The notes beneath the pieces are model-generated. The model saw only the letters and a program-made list of their open reading frames with translations. It was not told where the DNA came from and searched no databases. From Simmondsia chinensis (Eukaryota > Streptophyta > Magnoliopsida > Caryophyllales > Simmondsiaceae), in contig JAGTTD010000008.1 of assembly GCA_018398585.1 (NCBI GenBank), positions 508,501-572,500 on the forward strand: a stretch of 64,000 bases of DNA. The letters run 5' to 3'. Shown one piece after another: positions 54,901 to 64,000 of the stretch. The stretch's first letter is position 1. Each line of letters begins with the position of its first letter. Made by a program: the position numbers and the translations under genes.

Positions 54901-57573
54901 CCTCACAAGTCATCTCTCATCCCTAACATTGGAGGAAACCGAGCTTGCAAAAGGCTCTGCTGACGTTCAAGCTGAATTAGCCGTGAACAACATTTCCAAC
55001 GCGAGTGTTGCATCAACCGAGGATCAAGTTTCAATGAAACATACTCTAGCAGCAGTTAGAAATGCTGCTCAAGCTGCTGCACGAATCCAGTCTGCTTTTC
55101 GAGCTCATTCTTTCAGAAAAAGGCAAGATAGAGAAGCTGCAATGGCAGCGGATGAATATGGTTTTAATACAAAGGATATTAAGGGTCTTTCTGCGATGTC
55201 AAAGCTCGCATTCCGTAATAAGGCTGCTTTGTCTATTCAGAAGAATTATCGTGGTTGGAAAGGTCGCAAAGATTTCTTGACATTAAGGCAGAAAGTAGTG
55301 AAGATACAGGTACTTGCTCCGTTCACATCTACATATTTTTTGCTTCTGATATGTGATTTTGCATTCATAACTGGATGATATCAAGGGGTATGGGTAGGTT
55401 CAGAAAGATCTGGGTGGAGGTGGTGAAGAAAAAAGATTCGACGACACTACAATTGATTGAAGGCATCTACGGATCGACAAAGATGATGATGATGATGATT
55501 CTACGTTGTGGAATCTAGTATCGTTGGTGATTTAAGGTCAAAGCTACGGCTAAGACCCGGTTTTAGGGCCTACTCTCCACCTCCTGTGGGCCTGATGAAT
55601 GAAAGGAAAATGAAAAAAAAGAAAGCATAAAAAAATAAATTATATAATTGCATGATTTTTCTGTTGTAGAGGCCTTTCAGTTGCAGTTACCATTATGATT
55701 GGAATGTCATGATCTTACGATGTTGATGTCAGCTCATCTCCCAAGAACGTGGATGGAAGGAAGCAATTAGAAGCACTTTCTTGTTTTCCTTTGAGGGCAT
55801 GGGAATGGATTCAACTCTGATATTATTTATGCTTCCTTGTTTTGTTGGCATTTTAGAGTATGAAATCATCCTAGAGCCTTCACCGTTTAGCTTAAACTTT
55901 TCGAACTATGGTTGCATGGCATGGTAGCCTTACTGACTATGAGGACACAAGTTCAAACCCCAACAATCGCCACTTTCAATAGTAACATAATTTAAGCACA
56001 AGGTATGAGGTGAGTCTATGTATTATCCAAGCATCAAGCCCAATGAGCATTTGTATGGAGGCATATGTTAGAGTGTATAACCATTCTTGGACCTTCACTC
56101 ATCAGCTTAAGCTTTTGCTTGACAAGCATGTATCTATAGATTCGCCTTCTTTTAGAAAATTGACATAAAAATTTGTTGAAACTCCCATCTGATTTCCCCT
56201 CCTTTGGCAGGCCCATGTGAGAGGCTATCAGGTGAGGAAGAAGTACAAGGTTATCTGTTGGGCAGTAGGAGTTCTGGACAAGGTCGTATTGCGGTGGCGT
56301 CGTAAAGGAGCTGGTTTACGAGGATTTAAGCATGAATCAGAATGTATTAATGAAAGTGAAGAAGACGAGGATATTGTCAAGGTTTTCCGCAAAGAGAAGG
56401 TGAATGTTGCTATTGATGAAGCTGTTACAAGAGTGCTCTCTATGGTCGAGTCTCCTGAAGCTCGAAAGCAGTATCAGCGAGTGCTTGAAAGATGCCAAGA
56501 AGCCAAGGTAAACAATAGGCTTAATGCCGTTAAATTTTGCTCCAGCATATGCTTAGACGAAAGCACTGAAATTTTAGAAGTTAAAACATTAGAACTTTTG
56601 TGATGACTGAGATAGAAAAATTATGCCTCCAAAAACTTTATGTGGAATATATTATCTGCATCCAAGTTTGTCGGTTTTGTCTTTCTCAGGAATATGAGTT
56701 CATTCAGCTTAAAAAAAGAAAAGTAATTTGATTGTTGAATTGGACTATTTACCACAGGAGAGAGTATAATTCGTCTATTGTTGCAGTGATTTTCATGTGC
56801 AACATTGACTAAAGATTGAAATCCCGAAATGTGGGTTTTCACCTGAATCTAGATTCATTGTGGAAGAAGAAAATTCTTCTTTCCTCGCCTGTTGGGTTAA
56901 TTTCCCGTCTATACTTTCTGTAATTTTCTCTTTTACATTGGTGTGGGGGTGAGCAGCATTTTTGTCAAAACTGTTATATTTTCTGTTCTTTTGGTGATGA
57001 AGGGTTAAGGCTGCGTACATTCCCCTCCCCCCCCCCCCCCCCCCTCCCCCGACCTTGCTCTGGTGGGAGCCCTTGAGGAGCTGGGTTTTTTTGTTGTTGT
57101 TGTTGTGGTGTGAAGCCAATTATTCGGTCTTTAATTATGTTGCATAGTAGTAGATACCAATTATGAACTTCTTGTCTGGCATATGCATGTGGAGTAATGA
57201 GGGTGTAGATGAAACTAGCCAATACTATGTCAAGTTCGAGGCTCGGCTTGTTTAGAGTCAAGCTCAGCTTGTCAAGCTTGTGCTTGAGTACACTCACACT
57301 TGGCTCACCTACCTAAACGAGCCAGCTCAACTTATCTAAAGCCTGAGATATGCTGAACCTTATCAAGCCAAATAACCAGCCTGCTCGTAAGCAGTTTAGC
57401 TTGACCTGTGCTAGTAACAACTCCAAAACCTTTTCTTGGATGAATACTAACCATGTTGCGTTCTCATTACTGTCGTACAGGCTGAACTCGGGGCCCTGCA
57501 AAGTGAAGGGGCATCGGCTTCCAGGGTTGTCGCTTCTGACATGGATGACGATGATATATTCAGGTTTCTTTAA
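45985..57573 (+). CDS. Calmodulin-binding transcription activator, CAMTA4-like
   Basis: Twelve coding exons join in phase to 994 aa: 45985-46000, 47230-47355, 47433-47548, 47698-47786, 47925-47970, 48774-49188, 49921-50072, 51481-51888, 53487-54154, 54751-55309, 56211-56507, 57481-57573. The CG-1 DNA-binding domain (about residues 8-131) carries TRWLKPAEVHFILQNHE, NKRVLRFFRRDGHSWRKKKD and CYYAHGEENPNFQRRSFWML. The TIG/IPT domain is at 457-524 (IIIGSFLCNPTECEWACMFG). Ankyrin repeats are at about 634-728 (NGWTALHWAARFGREKMVAA). IQ motifs are near 790 (RIQSAFRAHSFRKR), 840 (SIQKNYRGWKGRK) and 863 (KIQAHVRGYQVRKK). A calmodulin-binding stretch lies near 886-908. CAMTAs bind CGCG-type boxes in the nucleus and couple Ca2+/calmodulin signals to stress and defence genes. 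The short MSMQSGFDIN start resembles CAMTA4. Introns 7, 8, 10 and 11 contain LINE, hAT, miniature LTR and SINE sequence. Confidence 0.95.
46560..46680 (-). mobile_element. Possible tRNA-derived SINE in CAMTA intron 1
   Basis: On the minus strand: TTTAGTTGGTGTTGCGGTTA then GAGGTCTTGGGTTCGAGCTC, an A-box/B-box-like pair 50 bp apart. Tail and duplication not identified. Confidence 0.4.
50490..51140 (-). mobile_element. RTE-like LINE 3' fragment in CAMTA intron 7
   Basis: On the minus strand: MCGHAKKDRIKNDVIRRKLG, KQRLRWFGHARRRPNTAPIR, GRLKKSWMKRIRHDLAQLNL, HKEIALDRTKWRVKIG, then stop. This C-terminal frame is uninterrupted over about 105 codons. The 3' UTR (CACAATGCCCTTAGGTTTAC…) is followed at 50620-50490 by the tail (GGTTAACGCCCTGATGAGGT, TGCCTACATCTCG, CTTGTGGCACTAGGTTTGTT, GTTGTT). 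Antisense to CAMTA. Confidence 0.75.
52228..52648. mobile_element. hAT-type element in CAMTA intron 8, with 8-bp duplication
   Basis: Perfect 8-bp duplication TGTCTAAC at 52220-52227 and 52649-52656. Termini TAAGGGTGTGAATGAGTCGA and GGCTCATTTACTCTCCTA are inverted repeats. The interior has GAGCCTGAGCTTGTCAGGCA and CTCGGGCTCAGTT, then a nested SINE tail. The 8-bp duplication and TA(A/G)GGGTGT end class it as hAT. Confidence 0.85.
52490..52590 (+). mobile_element. RTE/SINE tail nested in the hAT element
   Basis: CCTTGAGGGGCAAGGCTACA, TACATCTTACCATCCC, GCGGGAGCCTCTTTAAGGCA, TTGGGTGGTGGTTGTT. Short 5'-truncated insertion; flanks TATATTATGTAATA occur on both sides (about 52465 and 52583), consistent with a target duplication. 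Confidence 0.65.
54408..54449. repeat. A run followed by G-rich homopolymer in CAMTA intron 9
   Basis: A run of 12 A at 54408 is followed by GGGGGCGCGG and a G run of about 17. Confidence 0.8.
55851..56124 (+). mobile_element. Miniature LTR element in CAMTA intron 10
   Basis: Collinear with the 294-bp family: first terminal repeat from TTTTAGAGTATGAAATC to GCATGGCA, PBS-like TGGTAGCC, the internal block AGGACACAAGTTCAAACCCC, TATGGAGGCATA before the second repeat, and TGTTAGAGTGTATAACC to CTTGACA. The terminal repeats are diverged from each other, so it is older than the copies at 21147 and 36975. Confidence 0.65.
57000..57110 (+). mobile_element. RTE/SINE tail in CAMTA intron 11
   Basis: GAAGGGTTAAGGCTGCGTAC, a C run at 57027-57043, then GGTGGGAGCCCTTGAGGAGC and a (TTG)n tail. 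5'-truncated. Confidence 0.6.
57190..57345. mobile_element. hAT-type GAGCTCG fragment in CAMTA intron 11
   Basis: GTGTAGATGAAACTAGCC, TCGAGGCTCGGCTTGTTTAG, AAGCTCAGCTTGTCAAGCTT. Partial copy. Confidence 0.4.
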
Positions 57574-58411
57574 GTCGAAATCCCAAGTGTTCAGGTTTGA
57601 AGTTTGACTCAGGTAGAAGAGTAAGTTTCTGAAGTAAAACTTGAATTGACATGACTCGTGTGTATTGCTTGTGTAAATGCATGTAAATATATTATGTGGG
57701 TTGTTTGGGTTCAAATGTTGTTAGATTGTTTTTGCTAAGAAGTTAATCATATTAATAGTTCTTATGGAATCTTTATTTATTTATTTATTTTTCTTTTTGC
57801 ATTGCTTTTCTATAGTCGGTTTGTAACTGTTAGTTATTGGCTGTTAGGACTCATTCTGTCAGAGAAGACATATTTAGCCAACATCCTTATTGTTGGAAAG
57901 AATCTTGAAAGGACACGGGTTGAACTCGTTTCGTTTGTGTTTGTCCTTGAAATTGACGACAGCCACCTCCTTGTTCGAACCTACGCGGGCAAAGCCCCTA
58001 ATCTATTTCCTTAACGACTCTGCATATCGAGACTCTTCGGATGTTGTTTTAGATATGTTCAGGTGACTAGTGTTATTGTCAAAACAATAATATGACTTAA
58101 AATAAATAATAATCATAATTTTTTTATAAAGTTGTCTAATATTGATATTTTTTCTGTGATAATAACATTATTCTTATTCTATAGCATGTTATTCAACATA
58201 TATCCTTTTCGAAATGATAAAAGTACAACAATGCGCGATCTCATACTTGAGGATTCGATAGCTTAACTATTACATCAATTCTAATAGCTCGTTTATATAA
58301 TTATCCTTCATTCATATAAATTTTAATCTTTCATATAATAAGTATATTAACTTATGGGTATTTGTATATGTTTCATTATCTTTTAATGAATCTACATTAT
58401 TAATTACCTGT
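57574..58411. other. CAMTA 3' flank and intergenic
   Basis: Probable CAMTA 3' UTR at the left (AT-rich, TTATTTATTTATTT at about 57770-57790), then AT-rich intergenic DNA. No gene. Confidence 0.45.
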
Positions 58412-58429
58412 TATTCACATTAGAAGCTA

Positions 58430-59255
58430 GGATTTATTTACTATGCATTAAGGCACCAGATTCCATTAAAACTGTGAAGCTAAGCATGCTTGGGCGAGAG
58501 TAGTATCAGGATCGGTGACCTCCTGAGAAGTCTTCGTGTTGCCAACCCTATAAGTAGGGGTGTAAACGAACAGAGTGTTCGATGAACTACTTGTGTTCGA
58601 AATTGATTAGGGCTCATTCGTGTTCATTAGGAGGGCCTGATAGCTTATCGAGCCTAGTTCGAGCAGGCTCGATAAGCTTAACAAGCCGAGTTCAAACAGG
58701 GGGTGCTCAGCTCACTAATGTTCACAAACAATTTGATAAGGGCTCGATAAGAGCTCTTTAAAGAGCTCGTTAGGGGCTCGTTATGAGCTTGATAACAGTT
58801 GGTATTAGTTCAAAAATGGTTCTATAATAACTTAAAAAGCTCGGCTCGTTAATGAGCACGACTCGATTGCAAGCTTGGCTTGGTTTTAAACTCGATTGGG
58901 CTTGATAATGAGCTCGACTCGATTCAATAACAACCTCGACTCGGCTCGATAAGCCTAACGAGCCGAGCCTAGCCAAGTATTGAACACACTATATTCTTAT
59001 TGAATAAAGTTCGAACAAGGGTTAGAAATGCTTGACAAGAGCTCGGCTTGAACTCGAGCTCGATAAGCCTTATCGAACTCAAGTTTGAACAAGGTAGTGC
59101 TTGGCTCGGCTCGTTTACACCCTTATCTATAAGGTTGGGGGTCCTCGGAAATAGCCTCTCGACATGGTTACACCCTAAAGAAGTAAGGCTACATACATCC
59201 ACCCCTCCCATACACCGCTTATGCGGGAGCTCTTGAGACACTGGTTCTTTTGTTG
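58430..59255 (+). mobile_element. 5S-SINE subfamily B split by a hAT element
   Basis: Perfect 18-bp duplication TATTCACATTAGAAGCTA at 58412-58429 and 59256-59273. The SINE halves are 58430-58554 (5S head from GGATTTATTTACTATGCATT to GTGTTGCCAACCCTATAAG) and 59134-59255 (GTTGGGGGTCCTCGGAAATA, tail, TTGTTG end). Without the insertion it is 247 bp, which defines subfamily B termini. Confidence 0.95.
58555..59125. mobile_element. hAT-type GAGCTCG element inside the SINE
   Basis: Termini TAGGGGTGTAAACGAACAG and GGCTCGTTTACACCCTTA are inverted repeats. The target duplication is CCTATAAG (58547-58554) versus TCTATAAG (59126-59133), 7 of 8 matching. The interior shares GAGCTCGATAAGCCTTATCG with 41459-42031 in the opposite orientation. 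No transposase. Confidence 0.9.
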
Positions 59256-59273
59256 TATTCACATTAGAAGCTA

Positions 59274-59983
59274 TTGTTACCTTTTTTTCATCAAATTATT
59301 TATATAGTTGGTTGTTTATGGTTTTGGATTTGTTTTAATTTTGTTCAAGAAAAGAAAATTGTTTGTTGTAATTATCTTTTATTTAAAATAATTCATAATA
59401 TTTGAAATTTGTTCCAATTAGTCTTTTAGCATTTATTTTCTTTGAAATGGTAAAATTAGTCCCTAACTTGATAACAAAATTGGTAAAAATTAAAAAATAA
59501 TAGATTAATTTTATTATAAAATAAAATATTCGACATCATTTTAAACAAAAAAATGAATTAACTTAAATAAAACTACATATATTAAAAACTATATTGAATA
59601 AATAATATATATATATATATATAGTTGTTAGCTTTCAGCGTTCAACTGTTAGCTTATTGATAACTATTAGATAATGGGTAATATATTTGATAAATTAAAA
59701 TAAAAAAGAGGTCAGGAGAAAAAAAAATAAAGACAATAGACAAAATAATAAACATAATTTGATTACATAGTATTTAAAAATGTAAAAACAAAATTGTTTA
59801 ACTTTTAAAAGTTATTTTTTAAAAATTAAAAATTATAAAAATACTAACAAATTTTTTTATCAAATAGTACTATTAACTATTAAAATAATTAAAATATTAA
59901 ACGCTAGAAAAAAACTGCTTACCAAACGTAAGTCAGATAGGGAAAGACGAGGGTAGGACAAACTTAGTAGGAGAGAGAGATTT
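59274..59983. other. Intergenic, AT-rich
   Basis: No gene. (TA)n at about 59608-59622. The right part is probably the promoter of the RAMP4 gene. Confidence 0.45.
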
Positions 59984-60418
59984 CGATAGCATTCTTGTTG
60001 TCTGGTAACCGCCAACCAGATCTCATCAATTATGGTAAATTCTTCTCATCTTTCTCTGTTTTCTCCTTCTTTTTCTCGATTTTGTTCGTCGAATTTCGAT
60101 TAATCGGCCTGTTGATCTTGATTATTGTTTTGCTCATCGTCGAATTGTAGTAATTAGGTTTTGTGATTGTTACTTGAGCAATTTTTCTCTAAGCTCTGAG
60201 AACGATAGCATTCTTGTTGTTGGTTGTTAACCGCCAATCAGATCTCATAAATTATGGTAAATTTTTCTGATCTTTCTCTTTTTTCTAGTTCTTTGCTCGA
60301 TTATGTTCGTTGAATTTCGGTTGATCGGTCTTTTGCTCACCTTCGAATTGTAGTAATTAGGTTTTATTAATTGTCGAAAAAAAGTAATTTGGTTTTACGC
60401 TTGTTACGAGAGCAATGT
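59984..60418 (+). repeat. Tandem duplication of RAMP4 leader and start exon
   Basis: Two diverged copies, about 222 bp apart: GATAGCATTCTTGTTGT, AACCGCCAA(C/T)CAGATCTCAT, AATTATGGTAAATT and GAATTGTAGTAATTAGGTTT occur in both (first copy 59984-60190, second 60203-60418). Each includes ATG followed directly by a GT donor. Confidence 0.85.
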
Positions 60419-63203
60419 AACTTCTGTGATTTGCTGGACGTGAATCTCTCCTGTTCAGTGCATTTGAATAGGCGAAGTTAGTAATTGTGGCCAGGATGTG
60501 CAGATTTTCTTATAGGATTGATAGGTTGTATTGTTACTGGAGCAATGTAACTTCTGAATTTGCTGGTCTGTGAAATATGACTTTTCTGGACAATTTGAAT
60601 GTGAGATCTAGCAAAAGTTAGTAATTTTGGCTTTGACGTGCAAATTTTCTTTTAAGACTGGCAGATTGTATTGTTATTGGAGCAATGTAACTTCTGAATC
60701 TGTTGGTCTGTGAATCTGCCCTTTTCAGGGCAATTTCAATGTGAGATCTGGGTGAAAGTAAGTAATTTCGGATAGAATATGCAAATTTTCTGGTAAGGTC
60801 GGTAGATTGTATGGTTACTTGCACTATTGTAAATTGATGTGTATTGGTTTTGAGTAATTCGAGGAGTTATAGTAACTTCTCGTAGGTTTAATTCCAGTTG
60901 AATAAAACTAGGCAATGAGAGTAGGGAGGAAGAGAGGTAAATGAAGTGAATTGAGTTAATCTTGCTGATGAATGTACGGAATTGTGGATCAACCATTTCA
61001 TTTAGGAAATATCACATGCAACTAAACTAAGGCCTCGTTTGGTATGCGGGAAATAGGCAGAATTGGGAATGAAAATTGCTAAGCAATTTCCAATTGCTTT
61101 AAAACGCAGGAGTTACTTACTTAGCCCCCTTAGGTAAGTTCTACTTCCTTATTAACTTTTAATTTATATGACAATTATAACCCTTGTAATTTGTAAATAT
61201 GACTTTACCCTTCTAATTGTGAGTCCTTCTATCAATTATACCCTTCCTTAGTGAAAATTGGAAGATTGGCCATGGGTATAATAGTCATTTTAATTGTATT
61301 TCATGGGAAGTTATTGTGTTATCCAAACACTCTATTTTCTATATGGACAACCAAATTCTTTTATAATACTTCCTGGGAAGTTGACAAGGGAAATGAATTC
61401 CTAGGAGTACAACTTCCTGTAAAAATTCAATTCCTTTGGGAATCAAATGAGGCCTAAATGAAGTAAGCACATCAAATGTAGTTGAAAACCCCTCTTTCTT
61501 CCTAGAGAGAAAAACCATGGAATTCCATCATTCATAAGATGTGAAGGCCCCGGCGCTTAGTTCGTGGTATACAAAAATCGGGTAACTGTGCAAGATTGAT
61601 TCTCAGCTCGAGGCCTTTAGGGCCAATAATGAGATTTTAGGGGCATAAAGCGCATTTAATTGTTGGGACCCTTTTCTGATAACCGAAATGTCCAAATTAG
61701 CTTAAGCACGCCTTAAATAATCACTTTTTATTATACAACAACAACAATACAATGCCTCAAAGTGGCTTCTGTCAAAGGAGGGTCTGGGGAGGGTAATATA
61801 TGGGTCATATGTATATTATATATAATACAACAACAACAACAACAAACCCAGTGCCTGATGTATATTATATATATGCATCTATAATGTATCATCTATAAGT
61901 CCTTATTTCTCTAATTATTAACAGTAATATATGTGGTTGAAGCAAACTAATAATATAACTAATTTTCAAAAGAGACCCTTAACAAATTGGGGGCCCAAGC
62001 AGGTGCTTTAGTTGCTTGGAGTCTTGAGCAGTCTAGCCTCAACTATTGATTAACGTTGCTAAACTCGTTTACCCGGAGAAGTCATGAAGTAGTGTGCCAA
62101 GTATGTAATGAAAAAGTCGCATAGCTCTTAGAAAGAAGAATGGATGAATGGACAGACATGTTGTAGTTTCTGCTTGAAGATATTGGGACTTGGCCCTCAT
62201 TTGAGAGGTACATATCAACTCTTTCTTCTGTTCTTGACACGATTGGTAGATTTAGCCATTCAATGTCATCAAGATGATTGTTTCAGATACTGCAAACGAG
62301 TGGACGACAGCTTATGGTGAAAGCCTTAACTCACGACAAAAGCAATAGTTTGTGTTTTTTTGGGATTGTGGAAAGCAATGATTTGTTGTTAGAATCTTGT
62401 ATGATGTAATGAAGAACTTGCTCCAGTTGACTTGAATTGATATGGATGCAAGATAGATAAAAGTTTTGGCTTACGCTGATCCCGTCTCCAATCAAAGGAT
62501 TTGGGACGGTCTTTCAGGGTTTCAATGCCTATTTGTAAAGAACAATTTCAAACTTTCTATGAAGTGTTAATTAACACAAATTGGCATACTTTTTGTGATT
62601 CTAAAACAAGTTTGAATGTTTGTCTAGTGTGCCAGGTACTTAGTGGGGATGTATATGAGCCGAGCTCGGCTGAAGCTTATGAGGCTTGAGGTTCAACTTG
62701 CTTGGCTTGTCATAGGCTCAAGTTCGGCTTGGCTCGGTTGAGTTTGAACACAACTCGACGAGCTTCAAACTAAGTTTGTGTTTTTTAGGCTCATTTAAGT
62801 TCTTTAGACTGGTTTGAGCTCATTTAGGCTCGAACTTAATTAAATTGGACATATTCAAGCCAATGGTTATATTAAGATAAACTCCTTAATGCTTTGCTCG
62901 CGAGCCTAAAAGCTCGAGCTTCATTAGGCATGAGCTTAGCTCATTTACGCAACTAGTACTGACCTTTTTTTTCCCATGGTGTGCGTTTTCTGTGCTTTAA
63001 GTGGAGAGAGAATGACTGATATTGATTCCTACTTTGGTTATTGCAGACGACCTCCAGACGCCTTGCTGATAGGAAGACAGAGAGGTTTCACAAAAATATA
63101 AACAAGAGAGGTTCAGTACCAGAGACAACTGTTAAGAAAGGAAATGACTATCCAGTTGGTCCTATCTTGCTAGGGTTCTTCATATTTGTTGTCATCGGAT
63201 CGT
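60032..63203 (+). CDS. RAMP4/SERP-type ER membrane protein, 3' end off window
   Basis: Exon 2 (63047-63203) encodes TTSRRLADRKTERFHKNINK, RGSVPETTVKKGNDYPVGPI, LLGFFIFVVIGS. This matches the ribosome-associated membrane protein RAMP4 (stress-associated ER protein), normally about 68 aa with one C-terminal span, linked to the Sec61 translocon. The start codon is alone on its exon: ATG followed by GT at 60032-60034, or at 60254-60256 in the duplicated copy. Either joins in phase to ACG ACC, giving MTTSRR. The donor TCGT|GTAAGA at 63204 has the family's usual position. The remaining 15 or so residues should lie beyond 64000. Intron 1 is about 3 kb and full of repeats. Confidence 0.88.
60411..60820 (+). 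repeat. Three tandem repeats of 130-140 bp in RAMP4 intron 1
   Basis: AGCAATGTAACTTCTG recurs at 60411, 60541 and 60681, each followed by a similar unit (TTTGAATGTGAGATCT-like, GCAAATTTTCTT-like and GATTGTATTGTTA). Units are roughly 80% alike by eye. The first unit begins inside the right end of the start-exon duplication. Confidence 0.75.
61028..61456. mobile_element. TTGGTT-type MITE in RAMP4 intron 1
   Basis: Termini AAGGCCTCGTTTGGTATGCG and GGGAATCAAATGAGGCCT are inverted repeats. The interior is non-coding and related in pattern to 30360-30647. Confidence 0.65.
61735..61855 (-). mobile_element. SINE/LINE tail fragments
   Basis: Two minus-strand tail ends in tandem: one with CAACAACAACAATACAATGC then AAAGGAGGGTCTGGGGAGGG, and one with CAACAACAACAACAACAAAC then CCAGTGCC. 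Both are severely truncated. Confidence 0.45.
62645..62955. mobile_element. hAT-type GAGCTCG element in RAMP4 intron 1
   Basis: Starts GGGGATGTATATGAGCCGAG and ends GCTCATTTACGCAACTA, imperfect inverted ends. Interior AGCTCGAGCTTC, GGCTCGAACTTAAT. Confidence 0.55.
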
Positions 63204-63300
63204 GTAAGATTCTACCCGGCTTCCCCCTTTATCTACTTTGATTTTTCGAGTAAATGCGAGGGGTACTTTAATTATTATTCAAAACTGCATACGCGTGTAA

Positions 63301-63553
63301 GAGTTCATTTACCAGGCATTAATGCACTGGATCCCATTAGAATTCTGAAGTTAAGCATGTTGGGGCGAGAGTGGTACCAGAGTGGGTGACCTCCTGGGAA
63401 GTCCTTGTGTTGCCAACCCTTTAATGTTGGGGGTCCTCGGAAACAGCCTCTCGGTAGGGTTACACCCTGAAGGGGTAAAACTGCATACATCCACCCCCCA
63501 TGACCCCGCTTAGGCGGGAGCCCTTGAGACACTGGGTCGGTTGTTGTTGTTGT
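63301..63553 (+). mobile_element. 5S-SINE subfamily B in RAMP4 intron 2
   Basis: Starts GAGTTCATTTACCAGGCATT. 5S boxes readable (CTGAAGTTAAGCATGTTGGG, GAGTGGGTGACCTCCTGG), 5S end TTGTGTTGC then CAACCCTTTAATGTTGGGGG, CTCTCGGTAGGGTTACACCC, and a (TTG)n tail. Sense orientation, about 100 bp after the exon-2 donor. Confidence 0.88.
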
Positions 63554-64000
63554 TCATATGCATACAAAGTATAATCCTATGATATGAAGTATTCTTCAAC
63601 TGATCTGAGCTTGACAGATCAATATTTAGGCTTTGTTCGGTTTAAAGCAAAGCATTTTCTTTATAAAAAATTTTTCTTCACAAAATATTTTTAATCAAAA
63701 ATATTTTTTTTCCTTAAAAATTATCTTTCTTGTTGGAGAAAATGGTTTCAATTTATAGATTTGTATGAGGTTTACCTTCGGCTAAATTAAATTTGGATTG
63801 AGGCATATGATGTGAGATTATCACAAGGAACGTTTTCCCTCAATTATATATATATATATATATCTATTTTTTTGTAAAGAAAATTTGTTGTACATTTTAA
63901 AGAATAACTTCATTCTACTAATTTGTAAGAGGTTTACCGTTGACCAAATTGAAGTTTGAACAATGCATATGGGATGCTTTTACTTGCGAAGGACATTTTG
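63554..64000. other. RAMP4 intron 2, AT-rich
   Basis: No third exon was found before the window edge. (TA)n at about 63845-63862. Confidence 0.5.

Overview
The window is plant nuclear DNA, most likely from a core eudicot. The evidence is spliced genes with GT/AG introns and plant-specific families (SBP-box, CAMTA, DUF3339), a miR156 target site, and AT-rich intergenic DNA full of SINEs, LINE fragments, miniature LTR elements and MITEs. The species cannot be fixed from sequence alone; a woody asterid is only a guess.

Five host genes are supported, all on the plus strand. In order they are: an SPL13/16-type SBP-box transcription factor (coding 15593-18566, four coding exons, miR156 site at 18301-18320); an uncharacterised two-span membrane protein (29909-33883, three exons, the last with only 17 coding nt); a single-exon DUF3339 small membrane protein (38664-38882); a CAMTA4-like calmodulin-binding transcription activator (45985-57573, twelve coding exons, 994 aa); and the 5' part of a RAMP4/SERP gene (from 60032 or 60254, cut off by the right edge). 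They look like independent genes, not a pathway cluster.

The rest is repeats. The most striking is a family of about 13 dispersed SINE copies. Their 5' half is a 5S rRNA sequence, with the internal pol III A and C boxes readable in many copies. Their 3' half matches the 3' end of an RTE-like LINE that is also present three times in the window as 3' fragments. Three SINE copies have clear 18-21 bp target-site duplications. Two subfamilies differ in how much of the 5S 3' end they keep and in their tails. One copy sits directly upstream of the DUF3339 TATA box, one is in an SPL intron, one is in the RAMP4 intron, one is nested in the partner LINE, one is inside an LTR-like repeat, and one has itself been split by a hAT-type element.

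Other repeats: Au-like SINE remnants; a short tRNA-derived poly(A) SINE with a 16-bp duplication; roughly 290-bp LTR elements with 72-bp LTRs (TRIM/SMART type); roughly 200-bp LTR-like repeats; GAGCTCG-rich hAT-type elements; a 539-bp MITE with a perfect 9-bp duplication; a foldback structure rich in ACGCCGTT palindromes (11100-12034); a 19-bp minisatellite (8821-9068); and a broken LINE ORF1 with an RRM domain (3382-5626, minus). Coordinates of diverged repeats are approximate to about 10-20 bp unless a target-site duplication is given.
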